From the NCBI GenBank assembly GCA_023230585.1, contig JALNXB010000051.1, positions 1-13,971 of the forward strand: 13,971 nucleotides of DNA. Reading direction: 5' to 3'. Position 1 is the stretch's first letter, and every line of letters begins with the position of its first letter. Source of the stretch: a bacterium. Its GTDB lineage: Bacteria > Ratteibacteria > UBA8468 > B48-G9 > JAFGKM01. Below, one piece after another: positions 6,938-13,915 of the stretch. Both the position numbers and the translations under genes were made by a program. The notes beneath the pieces were generated by a model that was not told where the DNA came from, did not search any database, and worked only from the letters and a program-made list of their open reading frames with translations.

Positions 6938-7399
6938 CTTTTTGTCCTTTATATAAAATTGCTTCTGCCGACTTAGCTATGCTTTAAGTAGTATTTCAAC
7001 GCTTTTAAAAGTATTTATAGACCTCACTCCCTTTTTTCCGCCTAACGGCGAGTCTTGTTTCGAGTACCCCCGAGGGAATTGCCACGTTACGAAACACTAG
7101 CAAAGACGGAATGGGGGGCGTGTTGCCTTCTACTCGCCAATTTTACCATCCTGAACTTGTTTCAGGATCTCTAACTTAACCCACGCAAAAGTGGTAGCAA
7201 AAACGAGATTCCGGATCAAGTCCGGAATGACATACAGGGGGGCAACCTCATCCCATTAGCTTCTTTGCAGCCCCCTCATCCTTTTGCCTTCTCCCTCAAG
7301 GGGAGAAGGCAAAAGCGAGAGTGAGTAGACACCACATACTTTTTTCCTCTTTTATCTTTATGTGCATTGTTTTTTTGACACAACCATAAAATTTTCAGT
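6938..7399. repeat. intergenic region with repeat mosaic and three hairpins, copy 2 (core about 7034-7315)
   Basis: No gene is visible in this 462-base gap. It carries all blocks shared with 5354-5548 and, in reverse orientation, a 15-mer found at 12338-12352 (here CGAGTACCCCCGAGG, 7061-7075). Three perfect hairpins follow. The first is ATCCTGAA (7148-7155), loop CTTGT, TTCAGGAT (7161-7168). The second is ATTCCGGA (7208-7215), loop TCAAG, TCCGGAAT (7221-7228). The third is CTTTTGCCTTCTCCC (7281-7295), loop TCAAG, and its 15-base complement (7301-7315). All are units of dispersed intergenic repeats rather than terminators, because none is followed by a T-run on either strand. Confidence 0.8.
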
Positions 7400-8032
7400 T
7401 TAGAAAGTTGTTTTAAAAAAATTCCTAATAAAATATATCCCAAACCCTGCAAGTGTTACACCGCAAATTTTCATTATTATTCTATATACTTTATTAGAGA
7501 AGAACTTATTGCCTTTACTTAAAATAAAAGAGACCAAACTATACCAACCTGTATCAGCAAGGATATGTCCCAGAAAGAAAACAATTATAGCAATTATCCC
7601 TAATTTTTGTACTGAAAGAACCAGTCCCACCCCTACAGTAAACCACCAGAGTACCCAGTAGGGGTTACTTAAAGTTATTGTTATTCCAAGAAAAGGAAGA
7701 CCTGAAAGTTTTTTTAAAGAATTATCTTTTTCAAAAGAGAGAGATACGTTACTTCTTAACATACCCACACCCAAAAATATTAAAATACCACCTCCAATCA
7801 GAGATATTGTTCTAATAGAGATAGGGTTTTGAATAAAATGTGAAGGTCCCAAGATTATAGCAACAACAACTAACACCTCGACTATAGCGTGACCTATAAT
7901 AATTAAAGGACCTGTCCTGAAACCATATACAGGACTTTTTGCTATAACCGAAGTAAGAAGAGGTCCTGGTGCAAGGGCTCCTGTAAGGGATATAGTAAAA
8001 GAAAATATAAATATAGAAAGCAGGTTATCCAT
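7400..8032 (-). CDS. LysE/RhtB family exporter
   Basis: The 210-residue protein has about six hydrophobic helices and the marks of the LysE/RhtB amino-acid exporter family: GALAPGPLLTSVI near 18-30 with the family's APGP motif, GHAIVEVL near 47-54, a central FLGITITLSNPYWVLWW (114-130) and a charged loop around 99-109. Members export amino acids or other small molecules through the inner membrane using the proton gradient; the substrate here cannot be told. No Shine-Dalgarno precedes the ATG. Instead an extended -10 promoter lies so close that transcription should begin at or next to the A of the ATG, giving a leaderless mRNA. It is divergent from the pseudopilin operon. Confidence 0.88.
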   Translation of the reverse strand: MDNLLSIFIFSFTISLTGALAPGPLLTSVIAKSPVYGFRTGPLIIIGHAIVEVLVVVAIILGPSHFIQNPISIRTISLIGGGILIFLGVGMLRSNVSLSFEKDNSLKKLSGLPFLGITITLSNPYWVLWWFTVGVGLVLSVQKLGIIAIIVFFLGHILADTGWYSLVSFILSKGNKFFSNKVYRIIMKICGVTLAGFGIYFIRNFFKTTF

Positions 8033-8038
8033 CCTATT

Positions 8039-8067
8039 ATTATACCACTATTGTGAATATACATCAA
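8039..8067 (-). promoter_or_regulatory. extended -10 promoter of the LysE-type gene
   Basis: On the minus strand TTGATG (8062-8067) is followed after 17 bases by TATAAT (8039-8044), preceded by TGG to give an extended -10. The predicted start, about seven bases downstream, falls on the ATG at 8030-8032. It reads away from the pseudopilin promoter. Confidence 0.6.
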
Positions 8068-8143
8068 AGGTTCTTAAAAGATTATAACATTGAAAAATAC
8101 TTTAAAACTTTTCAACTTGTATAATGGTATAAGGTCAAAATAA

Positions 8144-8173
8144 TTGACAAAATCAAGAGAAAATAGGTACAAT
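8144..8173 (+). promoter_or_regulatory. sigma-70-type promoter of pseudopilin operon A-B
   Basis: A perfect -35 TTGACA (8144-8149) is followed after 18 bases by TACAAT (8168-8173), five of six consensus bases. The predicted start, near 8180, leaves a leader of about 40 bases that includes the Shine-Dalgarno GGGAGG before the ATG at 8222. A TATAAT at 8120-8125 has no -35 at proper spacing and was not chosen. Confidence 0.6.
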
Positions 8174-8221
8174 ACCATAAGAGAGTTTAGTTTAATACAT
8201 ATAAGATGAGGGAGGGTATAA

Positions 8222-8905
8222 ATGGGAAATAGAAAAGGGTTTACTCTTATTGAACTACTTGTAGTAATAGCCATAATAGCAATACTTGCAGCAATGCTTC
8301 TACCAGCTCTTTCTAAAGCCAGAGCAAGAGCTAAAAATGCTGTCTGTATGAATAATATGAAACAGATAGGGGCAGGAATATTAATGTATATGAACGACTG
8401 GGAAGGTTTTTTTAAAGTATATGCGTGGTTCAATAAACCTCAATATTTCTCAGACTCTGTTACCGTGTGCCCAACTCTTGAACCTTATGAATATGATTCT
8501 AAATTAAGTAATGCAAGATATGGAATTAGGTATACTGACCACGGTACAAACATTATGTTTGCAACAGGTGGTACTACTGAATATTATATAAGTTCTGACC
8601 AGATAAAGCATCCGACCCACTATTGGATTTTAGCTGACTCTACCACCATACTTACCCCGCCTGCACCTACCGGTTACGGAGCATACTACAGAAAGCAATA
8701 TGCATATATTCAGAAAGCTACAGGAAGTAGAGGGATGGTACACTTTAGGCATAACCATCGTGCCAATATGCTTTTTATGGATGGACACACAGAATCGGTC
8801 AATGTGAACGGTTTCAGAGAAAAACTTGTATCAGAGCAGAGCGGGACTGCAAGCCCTTGGTACTATCTTGATTCGGAATTTGTAAAAAAGAGTGTTACAT
8901 GGTAA
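8222..8905 (+). CDS. pseudopilin A, prepilin-type signal with H-X9-DG domain
   Basis: The 227-residue product begins MGNRKG|FTLIELLVV, a class III leader cut by prepilin peptidase after Gly6, then the long hydrophobic pilin helix to about residue 30. The helix continues as a charged alpha segment with CMNNMKQIG at 42-50, typical of the large prepilin group of Planctomycetes and Lentisphaerae. The C-terminal part has HFRHNHRANMLFMDGH; His177 and Asp187-Gly188 give the H-X9-DG signature. VCP at 82-84 provides a second cysteine that may pair with Cys42. The Shine-Dalgarno is GGGAGG. It is the first of two co-directional genes, 11 bases before gene B. It is probably exported by a type II/IV-pilus-like machine; its exact role is unknown. 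Gene A' at 12389 is its closest relative here, also 227 residues. Confidence 0.88.
   Translation: MGNRKGFTLIELLVVIAIIAILAAMLLPALSKARARAKNAVCMNNMKQIGAGILMYMNDWEGFFKVYAWFNKPQYFSDSVTVCPTLEPYEYDSKLSNARYGIRYTDHGTNIMFATGGTTEYYISSDQIKHPTHYWILADSTTILTPPAPTGYGAYYRKQYAYIQKATGSRGMVHFRHNHRANMLFMDGHTESVNVNGFREKLVSEQSGTASPWYYLDSEFVKKSVTW
8265..8331 (+). repeat. left arm of a coding inverted repeat (partner 12966-13032)
   Basis: These 67 bases encode the end of the pilin helix of gene A and the start of the charged segment after it. They match the reverse complement of 12966-13032, the same stretch of gene A', at 66 of 67 bases. Outside this block the two genes diverge quickly. The block is long enough for homologous recombination. 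Confidence 0.85.
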
Positions 8906-8916
8906 GGAGGTGAATA

Positions 8917-9708
8917 ATGAAAAGAGAAGGGTTTACTTTAATAGAACTTCTTGTGGTTATAGCAATAATAGCAATACTGGCAGGAATGCTTCTTCCAGCT
9001 CTTTCAAGAGCTCAGGAACAGGCAAAAAGAAGTCAGTGTATAAACAACCTTAAACAGATAGGAATTGCTTTACAGATGTACGCAGGAGATTGGGACGGTT
9101 ATTTTCCATACAGGGACCATACTGAAATAAAGTCTGTCTGTAATGTTTCTCTTGCTTTATTGACTGGGCAAACAGACCCTTCTGATGAAGGGACACAGTT
9201 TCCTCCAACCTATAGCAACAACAATAAGTATGAGGATGTGAGATATATCACCGACGCAAAAGTTTTTGTATGCCCCAGTTCAATAGATAGAGTTTCCCCT
9301 ATAGGTATGCTTATGTCAGGAAGCGATGGAGAAGGAGCACCAACCGAACATAGATTACCAACAGCGCCAGCAGGAGCAGGAACCTGTTCATACGCTTATG
9401 CCCTTAACTTAAATACCCAGACACACCCTGACACTGCAATTTTAGCAGACAGAAAATATTATTATGTTGGACGTTTTAATTATGACCGTAACTATGGGTC
9501 AACAACACCTTTAACATTTGTGAGAGATGGAAACCATAAGTTTGAAGGCATAAATGTTCTTTATGTAGGAGGCAACGTCAAATGGGTTCCTTTTGGGAGA
9601 AAATGGGTATATTCATCGCACCCTTGCCGTGACTTGCCACAGGATGCGCTTCCAAATGTAAGAGCAGTTTCGGGAAGAGATTCTACAACTTTAAAAGTTC
9701 TCCACTAG
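8917..9708 (+). CDS. pseudopilin B, prepilin-type signal with variant H-X-DG end
   Basis: The 263-residue product starts MKREG|FTLIELLVV with a five-residue leader, the hydrophobic helix, then CINNLKQIG at 41-49. The middle has VFVCPSS near 117-122 and CSYAYALNLNTQTHPDTAIL at 157-176. Near the end, NHKFEGINVLYVGGNVKWVP aligns with the H-X9-DG signature, but the Asp is replaced by Gly and the spacing is one residue longer. Several cysteines suggest disulfides outside the cytoplasm. The ATG follows AAGGAGGTGA (8904-8913), which begins inside the stop codon of gene A, so the two are translationally linked. B' at 13107 shares its layout, including the QTHPDTAI motif. Function is unknown beyond a likely pseudopilin role. 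Confidence 0.87.
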   Translation: MKREGFTLIELLVVIAIIAILAGMLLPALSRAQEQAKRSQCINNLKQIGIALQMYAGDWDGYFPYRDHTEIKSVCNVSLALLTGQTDPSDEGTQFPPTYSNNNKYEDVRYITDAKVFVCPSSIDRVSPIGMLMSGSDGEGAPTEHRLPTAPAGAGTCSYAYALNLNTQTHPDTAILADRKYYYVGRFNYDRNYGSTTPLTFVRDGNHKFEGINVLYVGGNVKWVPFGRKWVYSSHPCRDLPQDALPNVRAVSGRDSTTLKVLH

Positions 9709-9782
9709 ACATATTAGTCTTTACGCAAAAGTTGCAATTTTAAAATATGAACGAATATTAAAAAGTATGCGTTACCTACTTA

Positions 9783-11687
9783 TTATATTTTAGTTTTATT
9801 TATAAGGGTTAAAACAGCTTCTACTATTGTCCAAACAGTGTTACTGAGAATCAATCCAAGAAAGAAAGATACGCTTCTCTTATAAACATTATGTCCACCA
9901 AATCTTAGTATCAATCCTTTTATCAACCAGGCAAGAAATATAGCAAACCAGTAACTACGTAACGGTAATGTTTCTGCTATGGGGAAACCTATATAATGGA
10001 GAGGCCACCAGAGAAACTTTGAATGTAGAAGCATAAGTAGACCCATTACAAAAGAACCTATTGCTGTAAAAATATATCTTGATACAATTATATCTTTAGT
10101 TATAGGGTTCTGCATATTAGGAATCACTAAGTTAGATACCAATCTGGACATCGCACCACCAAAAAACCACGGACCAGAACCTCCTGTTGAGGCGTTAAGT
10201 GCTCCAAATTTATAACCTGAGTGTATGTGTATCCATGCAGAGAAAATATAGGAAACAATAACAGCAGAAATTATTCCTACAAAAAGAAGTCTTGGGGTAA
10301 TTGTTGTTTCTTCACGTATTTTTAAAGCATGGCCTGTTGAAGCCATAACAGAAGACCTAATATCTGCTGCCCAACTATATTGAAGCCCCATCACAAGGTA
10401 CCCTTGAGGAGTAACAATATTTGGAGGTAATAGATACGAAGCGTACACAGGTGGAATACATTGTGCTCTTGTTGCTGGTAGCCCTGCCTGACAAACTATC
10501 CTTGAAAGCCCAACAAATACCATTATAACAAAAATCATAAAAACAAAAGAGGTAAACCATGGCATACCCAAATACCTCATTATCCCTACCATTGCTAAAA
10601 AACTTATTAAAAAACCAAAGACAGACGTTCTATAAGAGAGCATTTCTTGAGAATCGTCAATATCACATTTTGAACCAAAGGCTTTCTTGACACAGTCTGT
10701 AAGATGTTTCCTTGCTCTCCAAAACAGTGCTACAACAAGGGTTAACATCCCGCCAGCACCTTCGAATGTTGTTACAATAGAACGGCCTCCATAAGGGTCG
10801 TTCATACCAGGCAACTTAAAACCGCTTACACTCAAAATACCGCTCTGTATAGTGAAAAGAACATGAAAAAACCATAACGACAATGACACACTACGAGGAA
10901 CAAGATAGGCAAGCCCCAATATCGAGAAATGGGGGTTAAGACTAAATGCAATGCTTCTACGGAAAAAATTCATATTGCCAGAAAGAGATAAAAACGGGGA
11001 GCCAGTAGCTTTGCGAGATAACCAGTTAGACAAGTAGAATAAAAAAGCAAGCACAAATGCAAACCAGAATAATTTGTCTTTGAAAAGAGTAGGCAACCGC
11101 CCTTTGCCTTCCTGTTTCTTTACCATCTCTAATGGTAAAATAGTTAAAGGATAAACAAGCCTTTCTTTTTCTATCCACTGTTTACGAAATAGCACCATTA
11201 GACAGATACTTAAAAATGAGAAAATTAACATAAAAGCAAGCATAAAACTCATAGGAGATAACCATGCCAGGTAAGGAATAGATTGTCCAGGAGGTAACCC
11301 TTCATAAAAATGTGCAATAGCAGTGTTGTCTTGTACCATTAAAATTGGTCGAGTGCGTTCTATTATAAACTCAGCCCACTGGTTTCCAGGAGTAGCAAAA
11401 TATTTAAACCCTGTAACTATGGGAATAAAAGAAGACATAAATCCCATACTTGGTAGAACAGAGGCAGTTGATGTCATAACAAAAATTAAAAGAAGTTCAG
11501 AAGAACTAAGTTCAAGTTTGCGATGTAACGCAGAAAGAAAAACAAGAATCATAAGAACAAATATGGCTGCAGGTGTCCAATATTCAAAACAAAAAGTTGC
11601 GTTTAATCCTCTCATCATAAGGTACGGGTCTAACATTGCTATAAATGCAGAAAATATTATTCCAATAATAAAAGCTCTCTTCCTCAT
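9783..11687 (-). CDS. DUF6785/DUF6784-type polytopic membrane protein
   Basis: The 634-residue protein has about a dozen or more hydrophobic helices spread over its length and no large soluble domain. It resembles a family of large membrane proteins frequent in Planctomycetes, Lentisphaerae and candidate phyla, currently named only by DUF numbers and possibly related to oligopeptide (OPT) transporters. Recognisable stretches are WIEKERLVYPLTILPLEM (171-188), SRIVCQAGLPATRAQ (395-409), LQYSWAADIR (435-444), and the C-terminal LHSKFLWWPLHYIGFPIAE (554-572) followed by FGGHNVYKRSVSFFLGLILS, which I take to be the DUF6784 part. The ATG has AAGGAG ten bases upstream. It is convergent with pseudopilin operon A-B. 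A transport role is likely from topology; the substrate is unknown. Confidence 0.75.
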   Translation of the reverse strand: MRKRAFIIGIIFSAFIAMLDPYLMMRGLNATFCFEYWTPAAIFVLMILVFLSALHRKLELSSSELLLIFVMTSTASVLPSMGFMSSFIPIVTGFKYFATPGNQWAEFIIERTRPILMVQDNTAIAHFYEGLPPGQSIPYLAWLSPMSFMLAFMLIFSFLSICLMVLFRKQWIEKERLVYPLTILPLEMVKKQEGKGRLPTLFKDKLFWFAFVLAFLFYLSNWLSRKATGSPFLSLSGNMNFFRRSIAFSLNPHFSILGLAYLVPRSVSLSLWFFHVLFTIQSGILSVSGFKLPGMNDPYGGRSIVTTFEGAGGMLTLVVALFWRARKHLTDCVKKAFGSKCDIDDSQEMLSYRTSVFGFLISFLAMVGIMRYLGMPWFTSFVFMIFVIMVFVGLSRIVCQAGLPATRAQCIPPVYASYLLPPNIVTPQGYLVMGLQYSWAADIRSSVMASTGHALKIREETTITPRLLFVGIISAVIVSYIFSAWIHIHSGYKFGALNASTGGSGPWFFGGAMSRLVSNLVIPNMQNPITKDIIVSRYIFTAIGSFVMGLLMLLHSKFLWWPLHYIGFPIAETLPLRSYWFAIFLAWLIKGLILRFGGHNVYKRSVSFFLGLILSNTVWTIVEAVLTLINKTKI

Positions 11688-11843
11688 TATTGATTTTCTC
11701 CTTATATAATTCTATTTAATTTTTTTAATATAATATTTATCAGTCTAATATACCTTTTTAGCGCTTCCTTGTCAAATATCCGTCTTATGACACTATAGTA
11801 TTGATATAAAAATTTCTTACTAAAAATTTAACATTCTAAATTG

Positions 11844-11871
11844 TTGAAAAATTAAAGTTTTATGGTATAAT
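11844..11871 (+). promoter_or_regulatory. promoter of tRNA-Cys
   Basis: TTGAAA (11844-11849), a 16-base spacer, and TATAAT (11866-11871) preceded by TGG, an extended -10. The predicted start, near 11878, is a few bases before the mature tRNA at 11884, so the 5' leader would be very short. Confidence 0.65.
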
Positions 11872-11883
11872 AAACAAAATAAG

Positions 11884-11955
11884 GGCCTGGTAGCCAAGCG
11901 GGAAGGCAGCGGTCTGCAAAACCGTTATTCGCCGGTTCAAATCCGGCCCAGGCCT
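11884..11955 (+). tRNA. tRNA-Cys (anticodon GCA)
   Basis: A complete cloverleaf can be drawn. The acceptor stem GGCCTGG (11884-11890) pairs fully with CCAGGCC (11948-11954). A D arm begins with GCC and closes with GGC. The anticodon stem GCGGT/ACCGT has one G-U pair and encloses loop CTGCAAA, anticodon GCA. The T arm GCCGG/CCGGC has loop TTCAAAT. The discriminator base is T, as expected for Cys tRNAs. CCA is not encoded. Gene length is 72 bases. No clear terminator follows. Confidence 0.96.
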
Positions 11956-12388
11956 CAAACCTATTATAAGTAGGTAAAAAAAGATTATGTTGAGAAATAA
12001 TAGTTGGGATTTTTTACTAAGGAAACAGTAAGAAAGTTTTAAGAAAATACGAATAACATTCTAATAAGCATTTAAAAATAAGCCACAATATTATGTTTAT
12101 GTAACCGTTTTCAACCTTTTATCAATTGTGAATCTTCAGTGAACCTCGTTTCGCCTATCTGAGAACTTACCTGCACCAATTTTTTGTATAATGAACATTA
12201 GTTCGCACTATACAAACAAGGAAAGACCAACAGCCCCCCTCATCCTTGATCCTTCTCCCCCAAGGGTAGAAGGCAAATAAGGAGAGGTTGTCATTGCGAA
12301 CGAATATAAAGCAAATATCCGAGGTTTGCGAAGTAATCCTCGGGGGTACTCGGGATAAACCCGGAGTGATATGCAAGGGGAGTACCAA
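11956..12388. repeat. intergenic region with repeat mosaic, copy 3 (core about 12231-12376)
   Basis: This 433-base gap contains no credible gene; an open frame at 12167-12388 is repeat-derived. The first 220 bases are AT-rich and featureless except for a spaced inverted repeat, TTTGTATA (12183-12190) and TATACAAA (12209-12216), with GAAC/GTTC inside it. From about 12231 the sequence turns GC-richer. It shows AGCCCCCCTCATCC and an imperfect CCTTCTCC/GGTAGAAGG hairpin related to 7271-7315, a TTGTCATTGCGA unit at 12289-12300, and the 15-mer CCTCGGGGGTACTCG (12338-12352) shared in reverse with 7061-7075. Confidence 0.75.
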
Positions 12389-13072
12389 CTATTTTAGAAG
12401 TACCGATGTATAATTGTAGTTTTTATCAAAACAGAAGATTTCGCTATGAGACGCTGTACTACTAATAACAAAGGTTCTTGTTGCCTCAATAAATCGTGAT
12501 TCCGTAGCACTTTCAACGTGCCCGTCAAGAAATAGAAGGTTGATATTTCCATTATGTCTAAAATGAACTTTTCCATATCTTGCAGTTTCATTTCTCCAGT
12601 CAGCAATACGATACTGTTGTCTATAATATGTATCGGTAGTGGCTACCTTTGCTAAACTATCTGCAAATATCCAGAAATCAGATATCGCATATCCTGCCAT
12701 TTCAAATTTTTTACCATTGTAAATACCATTCGCATCAGCAATTGTTGGAGGTAAATAAGTTTTTCTTGCACCATAGGTAGCATGCGGTTTTGAAGAATCG
12801 TATTTATAAGGTTTTTCAGCAGGGCACACTATCACATCAGTAGAGATATAAGGCCTATAGTAACTATCATAAAGAAAACTAGTCCAATAACTATCAAAAT
12901 CTTGCATATACATAGCAATCCCTATACCAATCTGTTTTAAGTTGTTCATACAAGCGGTACTTTTTGCTCTTGCTCTGGCTTTAGAAAGAGCTGGTAGAAG
13001 CATTGCAGCAAGTATTGCTATTATGGCTATTACCACCAACAACTCTATTAATGTAAAACCTCTCTTTTTCAT
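12389..13072 (-). CDS. pseudopilin A', prepilin-type signal with H-X9-DG domain
   Basis: Also 227 residues. The leader is MKKRG|FTLIELLVV with a five-residue cut peptide, then the hydrophobic helix, SKARARAK and CMNNLKQIG (41-49). The C-terminal HFRHNGNINLLFLDGH holds His173 and Asp183-Gly184, an intact H-X9-DG signature, and VCP at 82-84 matches gene A. A and A' share VCP, the PY-YDS stretch at 88-93 and the HFRHN block; the middle is divergent. The ATG has GGAGG nine bases upstream. It is the second gene of the leftward operon, 34 bases after B'. It is presumably an exported minor pilin-like subunit whose surface part has diverged from gene A. Confidence 0.88.
   Translation of the reverse strand: MKKRGFTLIELLVVIAIIAILAAMLLPALSKARARAKSTACMNNLKQIGIGIAMYMQDFDSYWTSFLYDSYYRPYISTDVIVCPAEKPYKYDSSKPHATYGARKTYLPPTIADANGIYNGKKFEMAGYAISDFWIFADSLAKVATTDTYYRQQYRIADWRNETARYGKVHFRHNGNINLLFLDGHVESATESRFIEATRTFVISSTASHSEIFCFDKNYNYTSVLLK
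12966..13032 (-). repeat. right arm of a coding inverted repeat (partner 8265-8331)
   Basis: Reverse complement of 8265-8331 with a single mismatch, a synonymous change in an alanine codon (GCA versus GCT). The two arms point in opposite directions and enclose about 4.6 kb with the B gene, the DUF6785-like gene and tRNA-Cys. Confidence 0.85.
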
Positions 13073-13106
13073 ATTTGCTAACCTCCAATTTTATTAAAGT
13101 TGTTAC

Positions 13107-13904
13107 CTAATACGCACTATGAGGATCTCTCAGAGTATGTGGGTTCTTTGGGCGACAGTTTGGAAAATCTTTCTGGTACAAATATCTATATATAGAACTG
13201 CCACTTCGGGTTACATACGTAGGAACCCATTTTGCGTGACCTCCAACATAAAGAGCGTTCACACCAAACCAGTCGTGATTTTCTCTAAGTTCTCCCATTC
13301 TAAGATTCTGAGTATCCTTAGTCCAGGCGTTATAACCATCTTTTCTATCTGCCATTATGGCTGTATCTGGGTGTGTTTGTATAGAAAGACCGTAAGCATA
13401 AGCGTATGAACAAGTAGAAGTGGTAATTGAACCTGGTCTAGCAGTTGATGGTTTCTGGGTTGTACTTGGACAAACAAAAAGGTTACAGTCTGTTATATAG
13501 GCAGGGGTTTCTAACGCAGGACTGGAACTACCAGTTTGAGTGTTAGTTGGGACTGTCTGTCCTGTAAGTAAAGCTAAAGACCTGTTAGTTTTGGAGGCTG
13601 CTCGAGCAACTTCGTCTTCAAAATCCATATCTTCTCTTGGTTCAAGAAGAGGAAACCATCCACCCCAGTCCTGTGCATAAATATGGAGAACAAGACCAAG
13701 TTGTTTAAGGTTGGCAAGACAAACACCCCGTCTTGCAGTCTCTCTTGCTTTGGCTAAGGCAGGTAGAAGCATTGCGGCAAGTATTGCTATTATGGCTATT
13801 ACCACAAGCAACTCTATAAGGGTAAACCCACCCTCTCTTCGTTTCATTTCAGGAAAAGAGTCTCCAAGAAGAGGCATACCTTTTTTCTCTAAGCATTTAT
13901 CCAT
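13107..13904 (-). CDS. pseudopilin B', prepilin-type signal, long leader, variant H-X-DG end
   Basis: The 265-residue product is the counterpart of gene B: CLANLKQLG at 62-70, LFVCPST near 142-148, CSYAYAYGLSIQTHPDTAIM at 165-184, and NHDWFGVNALYVGGHAKWVP at 209-228, where the Asp of H-X9-DG is Gly, as in B. The pilin helix begins after KRREGG, with the cut after Gly26. The ATG at 13902-13904 has an excellent AGGAGGT and gives a 26-residue leader. A second ATG at 13845-13847 would give a normal seven-residue leader, but no Shine-Dalgarno precedes it. I keep the long form. It is the first gene of the leftward pair. Confidence 0.85.
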   Translation of the reverse strand: MDKCLEKKGMPLLGDSFPEMKRREGGFTLIELLVVIAIIAILAAMLLPALAKARETARRGVCLANLKQLGLVLHIYAQDWGGWFPLLEPREDMDFEDEVARAASKTNRSLALLTGQTVPTNTQTGSSSPALETPAYITDCNLFVCPSTTQKPSTARPGSITTSTCSYAYAYGLSIQTHPDTAIMADRKDGYNAWTKDTQNLRMGELRENHDWFGVNALYVGGHAKWVPTYVTRSGSSIYRYLYQKDFPNCRPKNPHTLRDPHSAY

Positions 13905-13908
13905 TTTT

Positions 13909-13915
13909 ACCTCCT
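13909..13915 (-). promoter_or_regulatory. Shine-Dalgarno that sets the long start of B'
   Basis: AGGAGGT on the minus strand, four bases before the ATG at 13902-13904. It is the main reason to prefer the 26-residue leader over the internal ATG at 13845-13847. Upstream in the same leader GCGGT/ACCGC (13928-13932 and 13944-13948) can pair. Confidence 0.7.

Noticed and set aside
5471..7234. Repeats as a CRISPR array
   Set aside because: Only two copies of the 31-mer exist, about 1.7 kb apart with a gene between them; no regular spacing and no cas genes.
7281..7315. 15-base-pair hairpin as a rho-independent terminator for the LysE-type gene or the uronate isomerase
   Set aside because: No T-run follows on either strand, and the hairpin belongs to a repeat unit also seen in degenerate form at 12249-12274.
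11957..11983. ACCTA/TAGGT hairpin after tRNA-Cys as a terminator
   Set aside because: The stem has five pairs and is followed by A residues rather than T residues.
12167..12388. Open frame of 73 codons on the minus strand
   Set aside because: It covers repeat copy 3, has no family resemblance and ends exactly where gene A' ends; a repeat artefact.
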